Source of the DNA: CAYOUV01 sp963790075
Lineage (GTDB): Bacteria > Chloroflexota > Anaerolineae > Anaerolineales > Villigracilaceae
NCBI GenBank assembly: GCA_963790075.1
Contig: CAWBNG010000004.1
Location: 868,001 to 932,000 of the forward strand
Length of the DNA: 64,000 nt
Reading direction: 5' to 3'
The translations under genes were made by a program, and so were the position numbers. Within the stretch, counting starts at the first letter, position 1; every line of letters starts with the position of its first letter. Below are positions 15,575 to 24,055 of the stretch, piece after piece. The notes under the pieces were generated by a model. That model ran no database searches. It worked only from the letters and a program-made list of their open reading frames with translations, and was not told where the DNA came from.

Positions 15575-17326
15575 ATGTCATTCGCCGTTGGAGAAACAGT
15601 AGGCCCTTACCGAATTTTAGATCAACTGGGTCAGGGCGGGATGGCGACGGTATTTAAAGCCTACCACGCCGCTTTGGATCGTTATGTGGCGTTGAAGGTT
15701 TTGCACCCGGCATTTCTGGAAGACCCGAATTTCCAGGCGCGTTTTCAGCGTGAAGCACGCCTGATAGCCAAACTTGAGCACCCTAACATCGTACCGGTCT
15801 ATGATTTTTCGGAGCATGAGGACCGGCCATTTCTGGTGATGAAATTTATTGCCGGGGAAACGCTGAAGGCGCGTTTAAACCGCGGACCGCTTTCGGCAGA
15901 GGAGGTATTGCGGGTAGTTGATTCGGTCGGTGGGGCGCTGACCTATGCTCATAAAAGTGGCATTTTGCACCGTGATATCAAGCCTTCCAATGTGCTGCTG
16001 GCTGAAGACGGCGGCATCTATTTGGCAGACTTCGGCCTGGCGCGTATAGCCCAGGCTGGCGAGTCGACGCTCTCGTCGGATACGATCATGGGTACGCCGC
16101 AATACATCTCCCCCGAACAAGCAATGGGGAAGAAAGATCTGGACCAGGGCACAGACATTTATTCGTTCGGGGTGATGATTTATGAGATGGTGGTAGGGCA
16201 AGTGCCTTTCAGTGGCGATACGCCCTTCTCGGTTATTCACGACCATATTTACACGCCGCTGCCGCTGCCGCATTCCATCAATCCGCACGTGCCCGGAGCA
16301 GTCGAGCGCGTGCTGCTCAAAGCTCTTGCAAAGGAGCGTGCAGACCGGTATGCCGATGTTCCGGCACTGGTGAGTGCTTTCACCCAGGCCTGGCAGGAGA
16401 TGGCTGCCAAGGATCAGGAAGTCACGCTGGCTGCCTCAACCAAGTCCATACCCCCGATCAGCCCAACCTCTTCCTCCCCGGAGAGCGTTGAATCAAAGCC
16501 AGCCGAAGCTGGAGCGGAAAGCGAAAAACCCACCAAAGTTCGCAAGCGTTCTCCCTGGCCGTTTATCGCGGGTGGCATTTTATTGATTATTTGTTGCTTG
16601 TTTATTGCAATCGTCGCTAACCGCAACAAGCGCTTAAATCGTAATGACCAAACTGCCACGGTGCCTGCTGGAGCAGTGACGCAACCCAGCGGCCCGGTTG
16701 GAGCAGCAAATCCAGCCATCGAAGAAGCATTTGCCAAGGTTGAACAGAATCCGGATGACCCTTACGCGCACCTGGATCTGGCAATCGCTCTGGGAAAAGT
16801 TAATCGAATGCAGGAAGCCATCGGTCAGCTCAATCGGGCGGCAGATTTAGCCGGGGACAACATGGATTTTTTTATCAATGCCGGGGACCGTTTGGCAGAG
16901 ACCAATTTCTGGCCGGGTGTGGCCTTGATGGATCTGCGTTTGGTGAGACTGCAAATGCCGGACGTACCGGATGAATCACGAAACCGATTGCATCACTCCG
17001 TGTATTTTGCTTTCGAGAATCCATTGGCGCCTCAGATGGTCGCCTTTAATGAAATTGGCGCACTCGACGAACCCCTTGACTTGGTGGCGCAGGCGCAGTT
17101 CGCACTGTACGTTAAAAACGACCTGGCCTCAGCCAGAAACGTTATCGACAAATTGAAAAATACCAAAGATGGCCTGCCTGAAACAGGTTTGCTCGAGGGG
17201 CAGCTGGCGCTGCAAAATGATAATCCGGAGCAAGCCAAACGTTTACTGGCAGGCCTGGAAAGTGATTCTTCCCTCCCGCAATGGATCAGGGACGAAGCGA
17301 ATTCCATGTTAAATAATATCCCCTAG
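15575..17326 (+). CDS. Membrane-anchored Ser/Thr protein kinase with TPR-like C-terminus
   Basis: The 583-residue protein has an N-terminal Hanks-type kinase domain (about residues 10-270): glycine loop GQGGMA, ATP lysine Lys41, Glu60, HRDIKPSN from residue 132, DFG 152-154 and GTPQYISPEQ around 173-182. A Ser/Pro/Glu-rich linker (280-325) leads to one membrane segment (about 327-348). The external part (about 380-583) has helical repeats of TPR type (DDPYAHLDLAIALGKVNRMQ). The sensor side is therefore outside and the kinase inside. CCAGGAG precedes the start. It lies between pgk and tpiA, ten bases before tpiA, and not far from yvcK, a known target class of such kinases. Confidence 0.94.
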   Translation: MSFAVGETVGPYRILDQLGQGGMATVFKAYHAALDRYVALKVLHPAFLEDPNFQARFQREARLIAKLEHPNIVPVYDFSEHEDRPFLVMKFIAGETLKARLNRGPLSAEEVLRVVDSVGGALTYAHKSGILHRDIKPSNVLLAEDGGIYLADFGLARIAQAGESTLSSDTIMGTPQYISPEQAMGKKDLDQGTDIYSFGVMIYEMVVGQVPFSGDTPFSVIHDHIYTPLPLPHSINPHVPGAVERVLLKALAKERADRYADVPALVSAFTQAWQEMAAKDQEVTLAASTKSIPPISPTSSSPESVESKPAEAGAESEKPTKVRKRSPWPFIAGGILLIICCLFIAIVANRNKRLNRNDQTATVPAGAVTQPSGPVGAANPAIEEAFAKVEQNPDDPYAHLDLAIALGKVNRMQEAIGQLNRAADLAGDNMDFFINAGDRLAETNFWPGVALMDLRLVRLQMPDVPDESRNRLHHSVYFAFENPLAPQMVAFNEIGALDEPLDLVAQAQFALYVKNDLASARNVIDKLKNTKDGLPETGLLEGQLALQNDNPEQAKRLLAGLESDSSLPQWIRDEANSMLNNIP

Positions 17327-17335
17327 GAGACGAAA

Positions 17336-18097
17336 ATGCGTATCCCGATGGTAGCTGGAAATTGGAAGATGAACAAAACTGTAGCCGAGGCCCGCGAACT
17401 GGTTGCAAAGATGGGTGTCGAATTAAAAGCCATTCAGGGGGTGGAAAAAGTAATTTGTCCGCCGTATCCGTCCTTGGTGGCGGTTTCTGCTTTGCTGCAA
17501 GGCACGGACATCGGTTTGGGTGCACAAAACATGCATTGGGAAGAGCAGGGTGCTTTCACTGGCGAAATAGCGCCAAGTATGGTCAAGGAGTTTTGCCAGT
17601 ACGTCATTCTGGGTCATTCCGAACGCCGGGCTTATTTTGGCGAATTGGATGAAATTGTGAATCGCAAGCTGCAGGCTGCGAAGGCGTATGACTTGATACC
17701 GATTGTGTGCGTGGGCGAGACGCTGGAAGAAAACGAATCGGGCCGGACCGCGGAAGTTGTCTCCCGTCAAATCGGTCTGGGCCTTAAGGATGTTGACCCC
17801 GATTTCGGTACGCGCATCGTGGTCGCTTATGAACCGATCTGGGCGATCGGCACGGGTCGCGCCTCGAGTGGCGAAAACGCCAACACCGTGGTGGCAGATG
17901 TTATCCGGCCGGCCCTGGCGAAGGTAGTTGGCCAGGATACGGCGCAAACCATTCGGGTCTTGTATGGCGGCTCGGTCAACGCTGCGAATGCAACGGAATT
18001 CTTTGCCCAATCCGAGATCGACGGGGCATTGGTTGGCGGAGCCAGTTTGAAGGCAGACGAGTTTGTGGCCATCACGCGCGCAGCAGCGCAAGCTTGA
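17336..18097 (+). CDS. tpiA: Triosephosphate isomerase
   Basis: The 253-residue protein has the TIM hallmarks: the N-terminal substrate lysine in AGNWKMNKT, the catalytic histidine in GHSERRAYF, the catalytic glutamate in AYEPIWAIGTG and the phosphate-binding LYGGSVNA and GALVGGASL. It interconverts dihydroxyacetone phosphate and glyceraldehyde 3-phosphate in the cytoplasm. The start has AGGAGACGAAA upstream. The gap of nine bases after the Ser/Thr kinase gene implies cotranscription. Length is normal for the family. It closes the glycolysis block, which ends with a hairpin at 18119. Confidence 0.98.
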   Translation: MRIPMVAGNWKMNKTVAEARELVAKMGVELKAIQGVEKVICPPYPSLVAVSALLQGTDIGLGAQNMHWEEQGAFTGEIAPSMVKEFCQYVILGHSERRAYFGELDEIVNRKLQAAKAYDLIPIVCVGETLEENESGRTAEVVSRQIGLGLKDVDPDFGTRIVVAYEPIWAIGTGRASSGENANTVVADVIRPALAKVVGQDTAQTIRVLYGGSVNAANATEFFAQSEIDGALVGGASLKADEFVAITRAAAQA

Positions 18098-18118
18098 TTA
18101 GGCATATATGGCATGGAC

Positions 18119-18161
18119 GAAATACGCAAATCCGGTATTGGTTCGCGTATTTCATTTATTT
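18119..18161 (+). terminator. Terminator after tpiA
   Basis: GAAATACGC (18119-18127) pairs with GCGTATTTC (18145-18153) and is followed by ATTTATTT. The loop of 17 bases is rather large, so strength is uncertain, but the position 21 bases after the tpiA stop fits. Confidence 0.65.
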
Positions 18162-18192
18162 GCAACCATAACCTCTAAGTAACAAAAAAGAT

Positions 18193-18957
18193 ATGAGTCA
18201 GCTAACTTCCTTCAACGGATTGCTGTGGTTCCTGCTGATGCTGTTGCCGCTGCTTTACCTGCAGCGCTGGCTGCACCGCGAAATCCAGGCCATTTTCTTG
18301 ATCCTGACCCGCCACCCGGGCTTGACGATGGGTATGTTCTCGTTGATATTTTTTCCGGGCGTATTGCTGCACGAACTCAGCCACTTCATCATGGCACGCT
18401 TGCTTGCTGTGCAGACCGGCCGTTTCTCGTTGCTGCCGCATTCCATGCCAGACGGACGATTGCAACTGGGCTACGTCGAAACCGTCCAGGCTGATCCGCT
18501 GCGGGATTCGCTGATCGGTGCTGCCCCGCTTATCATCGGAGGCTTGTTTGTGGCTTATGCTGCGGTTTACCAGTTAAACATGTTGCCATTATGGGATTTC
18601 TTGCGCCAGGGAAGTTTTAGCGATTTTTGGTTCAGCTTATCTCAATTGCCCCAGGCTCCCGACTTCCCCTTGTGGTTTTACCTGACTTTTGCAGTCAGCA
18701 GCACGATGCTGCCCTCGCAGTCTGACCGGCATGCCTGGTTACCCCTGGGGTTATGGATGATCCTTTTAGTTGGGTTGGCGCTTTTGGCCGGTGCCGGTCC
18801 GTGGCTGCTGGAAAATCTCGCACCGCCCTTGAACGCTTTTCTGCGCTCGGTCGCCATGTTGTTCGGCTTGAGCGCGGCGGTGCATACTTTGCTCATTTTT
18901 CCATTATTTTTAATTCACCGTATCCTGACCCGCCTGACGGGATTGGATGTTGGCTAA
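18193..18957 (+). CDS. M50-like membrane metalloprotease-like protein
   Basis: The 254-residue protein is a multi-pass membrane protein with about five to six hydrophobic segments. The second carries HELSH (residues 60-64), a zinc-metalloprotease HExxH motif inside the membrane as in site-2 proteases (family M50). A possible third-ligand region is STMLPSQSDRHAWLP (about 175-190). It could cleave substrates within or near the membrane, but it lacks a PDZ domain and the classical NPDG motif, so it is an atypical member or a non-proteolytic relative. It stands alone, convergent with the next gene after 19 bases. Confidence 0.75.
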   Translation: MSQLTSFNGLLWFLLMLLPLLYLQRWLHREIQAIFLILTRHPGLTMGMFSLIFFPGVLLHELSHFIMARLLAVQTGRFSLLPHSMPDGRLQLGYVETVQADPLRDSLIGAAPLIIGGLFVAYAAVYQLNMLPLWDFLRQGSFSDFWFSLSQLPQAPDFPLWFYLTFAVSSTMLPSQSDRHAWLPLGLWMILLVGLALLAGAGPWLLENLAPPLNAFLRSVAMLFGLSAAVHTLLIFPLFLIHRILTRLTGLDVG

Positions 18958-18976
18958 AAGTATTTGAGCAGTGGTC

Positions 18977-19912
18977 TTATCCGCCGAATATTTGTTTGAT
19001 TTGCTCCTCACCAAGTGCATTGGCGAGTGCTTCTTTCAATTGGTTGAGAAGTCTGCGATTCAGATTTGTTTTGGTTTGTTGGGGAGGTACGCTCAGCAGG
19101 GTCATTTTGCTGGCGCGATCGTACATGGAGAGGAAATGGCCTTCGAAGAAGTTCTTGGTTTGCTGGTCGATGACCTCGTAAGCAGCGGAAGCATATCCCA
19201 GGGCTGATGAGAAATAAAAACCGACGATCACTTCCTCGTCTACCCGGTGGTAGGCAAAATAAGGCACTTCGTCATATACCCTTACATAAAGCGAACCAGT
19301 CGTGAAATCCCGGTCCTTGATTTTGTTATACAACCGTTCCACAATCGCAATTGAGGTTGCAATGTCGCCCAGAAGTTGATCGGGATCCTGACCTTCTTCA
19401 CGTGCCAGGCGGGGAATCAGGTCCGAACGCGGATCAAGGAACATGAGTCGCAGATGCGCCCCTTGAGACATGCGACGGGTGATGACCTCCTCCACTCCCC
19501 CCAGCCCCCGGTTTCGAAAGTCGAAATCAATCCGATGTAAGACTGCCCGTCCGGCAAAGAAAAGGTTCTGTGGTGAATTATGGATTGCCCAGTTGTAATA
19601 TCCGGCAAAGCCTTTACGCACCGGCGAAACCAGGCGAATGCCAACGGATTGCAACGGGCTCTGGTAAAGTTTCTCGTAAACCTGGTCAGCCACGAGGTGT
19701 GCGGTTTCGCCCTGCTCGAGTCGGCTGAGCACAGTTTCTTCAAACACGGCCACGATGCCAGCGATGATCAGTGCCAGCCCAATGTCTGAAAGTAATTTAC
19801 CGATCGGGCCGGTTAATCCAAGCAGGGAAAGTACAGCCCCGGCAAAGATAAGCAGGATCGAAAAGACAACCCGCAGCACTTTGTTAATGGTCATTTTGTT
19901 TTCTTTATCCAC
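18977..19912 (-). CDS. Membrane protein with PLD-like/DUF5919-like sensor domain
   Basis: The start is the GTG at 19912, well served by GGAGGGG five bases upstream. The 311-residue protein has two hydrophobic segments near the N-terminus (about residues 11-30 and 35-58), then a soluble domain of about 230 residues. The pattern FAGRAVLHRIDFD, MSQGAHLRLMFLDPRSDLIPRL, SLYVRVYDEVPYFAYHRVDEEVIVGFYF and a late FFEGHF resembles the phospholipase D-like, usually catalytically altered domains found as regulators (DUF5919 type). No HKD motif is visible, so enzymatic activity is doubtful. The role is unknown; a membrane sensor or effector is possible. Confidence 0.65.
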   Translation of the reverse strand: MDKENKMTINKVLRVVFSILLIFAGAVLSLLGLTGPIGKLLSDIGLALIIAGIVAVFEETVLSRLEQGETAHLVADQVYEKLYQSPLQSVGIRLVSPVRKGFAGYYNWAIHNSPQNLFFAGRAVLHRIDFDFRNRGLGGVEEVITRRMSQGAHLRLMFLDPRSDLIPRLAREEGQDPDQLLGDIATSIAIVERLYNKIKDRDFTTGSLYVRVYDEVPYFAYHRVDEEVIVGFYFSSALGYASAAYEVIDQQTKNFFEGHFLSMYDRASKMTLLSVPPQQTKTNLNRRLLNQLKEALANALGEEQIKQIFGG

Positions 19913-20059
19913 GTTCCCCTCCAGGACTGGAATTCTGTTCTTTGCGGTACGATTGCAACGCGATCGCTTCTTTTTAACCCACGTCTATCGTGAAAGGGTT
20001 CACAGAAAAAAGTATAGCACCATTAGAAATTGTGCGCTATGCAGCCTTCTTCTAACCGG

Positions 20060-20704
20060 TTACGGCGCGACCCGCTTCAAAACTACATTCTGGGCTGGAA
20101 GTTGGGGAATTGGGATTGTCAATTGCAGTGAGTTTTCACTACACTGATATTGGATGGTGGTTGAAGAATGGGAAGTGCTGAACAACAGGATGCTTGGATC
20201 GATTTGCTGGTCGAAGGACTGCCCATTGGCATCCGCCGTGATGGTTAAATCCCCTGGATTGAAGTTGCTGATGGTCAGCTTGCCGCTGCTCTCATCGGCC
20301 AGATAATCCGCGCTGGCGGATCCGCTTACCATGAAATTTGCGCTGACCGGGAAAATGCTGACCGATATTTTGCCTTTTAATTCAAGCTGGTCTGCCACTA
20401 CAGTCAGGCTACCATCCGGGCTAAAGGAATAGCGCACGGCACCAGATGAACTGACTTCACCAACATTGCCGAACTGGCTGAGTGCCTGGTTTAGGAGCGT
20501 TTGCACGTAATTATTGAAATCTTGTATTTGCCATGTGCCCACCAGACAGTCAGCGCCAGGCGAAGGATTGGACGCGGCTGGCAGGGGAGTGGACGTCGCA
20601 GTTGGCTGCGGGGTGGGGATAGTGGCTTTGAAGCCAAGGTTGCAGGCACTCAATAAAATTGCGCCAATCAACACGGCTACTGATAAAATCTTTTTCGTCC
20701 TCAT
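20060..20704 (-). CDS. Hypothetical lipoprotein (lipocalin-like core possible)
   Basis: The 214-residue protein begins with a type II signal peptide with lipobox LLSAC (cysteine near residue 21) and a Thr/Pro-rich linker typical of surface lipoproteins in this lineage. The mature part starts with CLVGTWQIQDFNNYV and continues with alternating polar/hydrophobic strands (VRYSFSPDGSLTVVADQ, GSASADYLAD), the GTW start recalling lipocalin-like beta barrels. It ends in LPAQNVVLKRVAP. AAAGGAATCC precedes the ATG. No neighbour suggests its function. It lies 42 bases downstream of upp on the same strand. Confidence 0.82.
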   Translation of the reverse strand: MRTKKILSVAVLIGAILLSACNLGFKATIPTPQPTATSTPLPAASNPSPGADCLVGTWQIQDFNNYVQTLLNQALSQFGNVGEVSSSGAVRYSFSPDGSLTVVADQLELKGKISVSIFPVSANFMVSGSASADYLADESSGKLTISNFNPGDLTITADANGQSFDQQIDPSILLFSTSHSSTTIQYQCSENSLQLTIPIPQLPAQNVVLKRVAP

Positions 20705-20746
20705 TAAAAGGATTCCTTTCCATAACCAATAAGATATTATTATAAA

Positions 20747-21373
20747 TCACCCGGTCCCAAACTGACGGTCGCCCGCATCGCCCAGGCCCGGTACGATGTA
20801 GCCGTGTTCGTTTAGATGATCGTCGATTGCAGCCAGATGAATGGGGATGTCAGGGTGGTGTTTCTGCATATTATCGATCCCTTCCGGTGCGCCGATCAAC
20901 CCGACAAATTTGATTTTATTCACACCCCAGCGTTTCATCACATCCGCCGTGGCCACAGCCGATCCGCCGGTTGCCAACATTGGGTCCAGGATGAGACATA
21001 TGGACACCGTCGGTTCGATTGGCAGCTTGTTATAGTATTCGACCGGCTTGAGCGTACGCTCGTCTCGGTATAACCCGATATGCCAAACCTCGGCGCTGGG
21101 CATCAATTCCCAAATGCCTTCCACCATGCCCAAGCCTGCTCTCAGGATCGGGACCAATCCGATTTTCTCCCTCAATTCAGCTCCGATAACCTGTGTTAAC
21201 GGTGTCTCGACCTGGCGGGAAATGGTCAGCAGGTCGGCCGTAGCTTCGTATACTAGCAATGCCGCTATCTCGCGCACCAATTCGCGGAATTCCTTGGGAT
21301 TGGTATTTTTGTCGCGCAAATGCGTCAACTTGTGTGCGACCAGCGGATGGGGGGATGCGTAAACGTTGGACAT
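20747..21373 (-). CDS. upp: Uracil phosphoribosyltransferase
   Basis: The 208-residue protein has the full length and motifs of Upp: the N-terminal HPLVAHKLTHLRD, the mid-region VPILRAGLGM, the PRPP-binding loop LDPMLATGGSA (about residues 129-139), and the C-terminal uracil site PGLGDAGDRQFGTG. It salvages uracil to UMP with PRPP in the cytoplasm. CGAGGAGG precedes the ATG. An extended -10 (TGCTATACT) lies upstream on the minus strand, at 21405-21413, in the divergent region with the next gene. Confidence 0.98.
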   Translation of the reverse strand: MSNVYASPHPLVAHKLTHLRDKNTNPKEFRELVREIAALLVYEATADLLTISRQVETPLTQVIGAELREKIGLVPILRAGLGMVEGIWELMPSAEVWHIGLYRDERTLKPVEYYNKLPIEPTVSICLILDPMLATGGSAVATADVMKRWGVNKIKFVGLIGAPEGIDNMQKHHPDIPIHLAAIDDHLNEHGYIVPGLGDAGDRQFGTG

Positions 21374-21404
21374 AGATCCTCCTCGAGACAGGGCGATATC
21401 CTCT

Positions 21405-21434
21405 AGTATAGCATCCTGATGGCTATGGTATGAT
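21405..21434. promoter_or_regulatory. Divergent extended -10 promoters for upp and the GT39-like gene
   Basis: On the minus strand TGCTATACT (21413 to 21405) serves upp; on the plus strand TGGTATGAT (21426-21434) serves the membrane glycosyltransferase-like gene. Both are TGn-type extended -10 boxes in an 80-base divergent region. Confidence 0.5.
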
Positions 21435-21467
21435 TGCCAGCGTTTCTCATTTCAGGTGAAGTTTTCG

Positions 21468-22946
21468 ATGAAAAAAGATATCCTGGTGATCTCCTCGATC
21501 ATTCTGCTTTCTACCCTACTTGGGCTGTCAGTCTTGACGTATGGACAGGCTTGGTACGGGGATTTTTCGTCTTATATCATGCAGGCGCGTAGCATCCTGA
21601 GTGGCACGATGAACGAGTTCCTGGCTCATAATGCCTTCAGCGTGGATCATTCGACCCTGTTGGTGGGACCGGTAGCCTATCCATGGGGCTACCCGACCCT
21701 GCTGGCTCCGGCGTATGCTCTTTTTGGTATGAAGCCCATCTATCTCAAGCTGCCCAATATTGTATTTTTCGCCCTGTTTTTGGCCTGTTTTTTCATGCTG
21801 TTGCGCAGACGGCTGGATTTGCTTGATTCGGCACTGCTGACCGCTGTGGCAGGTTTTAGCCCGGCCTTAGTTACCTTCCTCGATCAGATCCTGTCCGACA
21901 TCCCCTTCTTGCTCTTTTCGACCCTGTCCCTGCTGCTGATCGATTTTGTTGTTGAACCAAAACGCCCACGCAAACAGCTTTGGTTATGGAATGTAATTTT
22001 AGGCGCGGCCATTTTCTGGGCCTTCTTTACACGGACGAATGGGATACTGTTGCTGCCGGTGTTAGCGATCTACCAGTTCTTCAATTATTTTCAGCCAGAG
22101 CGGGACTGGATTGCTTTGAAAAAGAATCTTGGGTTGTTGATCCTTCCTGATGTGACCTTCGGTGTCCTGGCGGTAGTCGCGCTGTTGATCTTCCCCGGCG
22201 GACAGGGCTCGTACTTCTCCCATTATGCTTTATTGGATATGGCCCAGTTATCATCGAACGTTCATTATTATTCAACGCTGATGGGCGACTTCTTTGTCGG
22301 ATTGCCGGCTTCTCAGGTCGTCTATTATGTCGCTGTTGCCTTCTTTGTCCTTGGTGCATTGGTTACTTTCAGGCGCGAATATCATTTCATTAGTTATATT
22401 GTCCTGTCGTTGTTGCTCTTCGTAACCTGGCCTGAGCCGCAGGGATTGCGTTTCATCTTCCCGCTGATCCCGTTATTCCTGTATTTTTCCTACCGGGGTA
22501 TGAAGTGGAGCCTGGCAAAACTTTCGGTAGGCTACCAGCCCCTCGGGAAGGGATTCGTCTACGGCTGGTGGGGATTGATCGCATTGCTATTCCTGGTTTC
22601 TTCTGTGCAGACCGCTTACACCAACTTATCTAACCAGCGCGCCATCAACGGTCCCTTCGATCCATATAGTAACGCCATGTTCGAATTCGTCCGCCAGGAA
22701 ACCCCGGTGGAAAGTGTGATCGTCTTTTTCAAACCTCGCGTCATGCATATGCTGACCAGTCGGGACTCCTTGCTGATCGACCGCTGCAACCTACTTGGCC
22801 AGGGCGATTACGTGGTCATCAACACAAAGCGCGACGAGAAATACGGGCAGGTTAACCCGAATGAATTGCCCGCTTGTAATCCAGACTTAGCTTCAAAGCC
22901 AGTATTCTCAAACCGACGCTTTGTGGTCTATCAGGTGCTGAAGTAA
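21468..22946 (+). CDS. GT39-like multi-pass membrane glycosyltransferase-like protein
   Basis: The ATG at 21468 is preferred (AGGTGAAG upstream); a GTG four codons earlier is possible. The protein of about 492 residues has a first transmembrane segment followed by the acidic external loop WYGDFSSYIMQARSILSG, which matches the Asp-containing first loop of GT-C enzymes of the GT39/GT83 (ArnT/PMT) type. About ten further membrane segments follow, with FLDQILSDIPFLLFS in a second conserved loop, and a C-terminal soluble tail. Such enzymes transfer sugars from polyprenyl-phosphate donors outside the membrane. Donor and acceptor are unknown. Confidence 0.8.
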   Translation: MKKDILVISSIILLSTLLGLSVLTYGQAWYGDFSSYIMQARSILSGTMNEFLAHNAFSVDHSTLLVGPVAYPWGYPTLLAPAYALFGMKPIYLKLPNIVFFALFLACFFMLLRRRLDLLDSALLTAVAGFSPALVTFLDQILSDIPFLLFSTLSLLLIDFVVEPKRPRKQLWLWNVILGAAIFWAFFTRTNGILLLPVLAIYQFFNYFQPERDWIALKKNLGLLILPDVTFGVLAVVALLIFPGGQGSYFSHYALLDMAQLSSNVHYYSTLMGDFFVGLPASQVVYYVAVAFFVLGALVTFRREYHFISYIVLSLLLFVTWPEPQGLRFIFPLIPLFLYFSYRGMKWSLAKLSVGYQPLGKGFVYGWWGLIALLFLVSSVQTAYTNLSNQRAINGPFDPYSNAMFEFVRQETPVESVIVFFKPRVMHMLTSRDSLLIDRCNLLGQGDYVVINTKRDEKYGQVNPNELPACNPDLASKPVFSNRRFVVYQVLK

Positions 22947-23008
22947 GGTTTGTGTCGGGTGAGCAGTCTGTTCGTTAAAGTTTATAAATATTCAAAGGAG
23001 TTCACTCG

Positions 23009-23941
23009 ATGGAATATCGCAGGCTCGGCAGCGCCGGGGTGAAAATATCTGCGATTGGATTGGGAACCAATCGCTTTGGGGGCGAGCGGGTTTTGGAAGA
23101 CGAAGTCAGGAATATTGTTGATGCAGCACTCGATTTGGGGATAAATTTCATCGACACCGCCGATGTTTATACTGGCGGGCAGTCCGAGATTTCTTTGGGC
23201 AAGGCGCTCAAAGGGCGCTGGGACAGGGTCGTCCTAGCAACCAAGTTTTTTATGACCACGGGTGAGGGTCCCAACGACCGTGGCGCCTCGCGTTATCACC
23301 TGATGAATGCGGTCGAGGCCAGCCTCACCCGCTTGGGAAGCGACCACATTGACTTGTACTACCTCCACCGTTGGGACGAAGAAACGCCGATCGAAGAAAC
23401 CCTGCGTGGCTTGGACGACCTGATCCGCGCCGGCAAGCTGCGCTACATTGGCGCTAGCCAGTTCGCCGCCTGGCAGCTGGCGCACGCCAACTTACTGGCG
23501 GAAGTGCGCGGCTGGACGGCCTTTACGGTTTTACAGTCCCACTATCATATGTTCGAACGTACCGCGGAGAGTGAAATCCTCCCTTACTGCCGGACCCAGC
23601 AGGTTGGGTTTGTGCCCTTTTTCCCGCTTGCAGGCGGCTTTTTGACCGGCAAGTACGGCCGTGGGGAACCGGCTCCGCAAGATTCACGTGGCGAATCAAG
23701 CAGCTATGTGCAGGGTTATATGACCGAGGCAAATTTTGACAAACTGGAAAAGCTGGAAGCCTGGGCCGTGGATCAGGGTCACAGCATGGCCGAACTGGCC
23801 GAAGCCTGGCTGCTGGCGCAACCTGCGGTTTGCTCCGTCATCTCTGGTGCGACGCGTGTCGAGCACGTGCTGGCCAATGCCAGGGCGGCTGATTGGCAAC
23901 TCTCCGCGGACGATTTAAGCCAGGTCAACAGCATCCTGTAA
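23009..23941 (+). CDS. Aldo/keto reductase
   Basis: The 310-residue protein is a TIM-barrel NAD(P)H-dependent reductase. The catalytic tetrad is visible: Asp in FIDTADVYTGG (with the Tyr), Lys in ATKFFM and His in YYLHRWDEETP. The C-terminal cofactor region SVISGATRVEHVLANA is also typical. It most resembles the YajO/YhdN-type general stress reductases that reduce aldehydes. AAAGGAG lies 10 bases before the ATG. It stands alone, without functional neighbours. Confidence 0.95.
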   Translation: MEYRRLGSAGVKISAIGLGTNRFGGERVLEDEVRNIVDAALDLGINFIDTADVYTGGQSEISLGKALKGRWDRVVLATKFFMTTGEGPNDRGASRYHLMNAVEASLTRLGSDHIDLYYLHRWDEETPIEETLRGLDDLIRAGKLRYIGASQFAAWQLAHANLLAEVRGWTAFTVLQSHYHMFERTAESEILPYCRTQQVGFVPFFPLAGGFLTGKYGRGEPAPQDSRGESSSYVQGYMTEANFDKLEKLEAWAVDQGHSMAELAEAWLLAQPAVCSVISGATRVEHVLANARAADWQLSADDLSQVNSIL

Positions 23942-24008
23942 GCCCGAACCGACCTATCCTTCTCCCGAAATTAGAATCTCATCCAATAATCATGATGTTT
24001 GACCCGTG

Positions 24009-24054
24009 ACATCCTCCCCGACATTTTGTACACTAAAAGTGTCAAGGAGGATGT
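24009..24054 (+). promoter_or_regulatory. Hairpin sequestering the ribosome site of the radical SAM gene
   Basis: ACATCCTCC (24009-24017) is exactly complementary to GGAGGATGT (24046-24054), which contains the Shine-Dalgarno sequence and ends just before the ATG at 24056. An inner helix, GACATTTT (24020-24027) with AAAA.TGTC (24035-24043, one bulged G), continues the stem below a seven-base loop. The fold would block ribosome binding until opened. Confidence 0.7.
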
Positions 24055-24055
24055 T

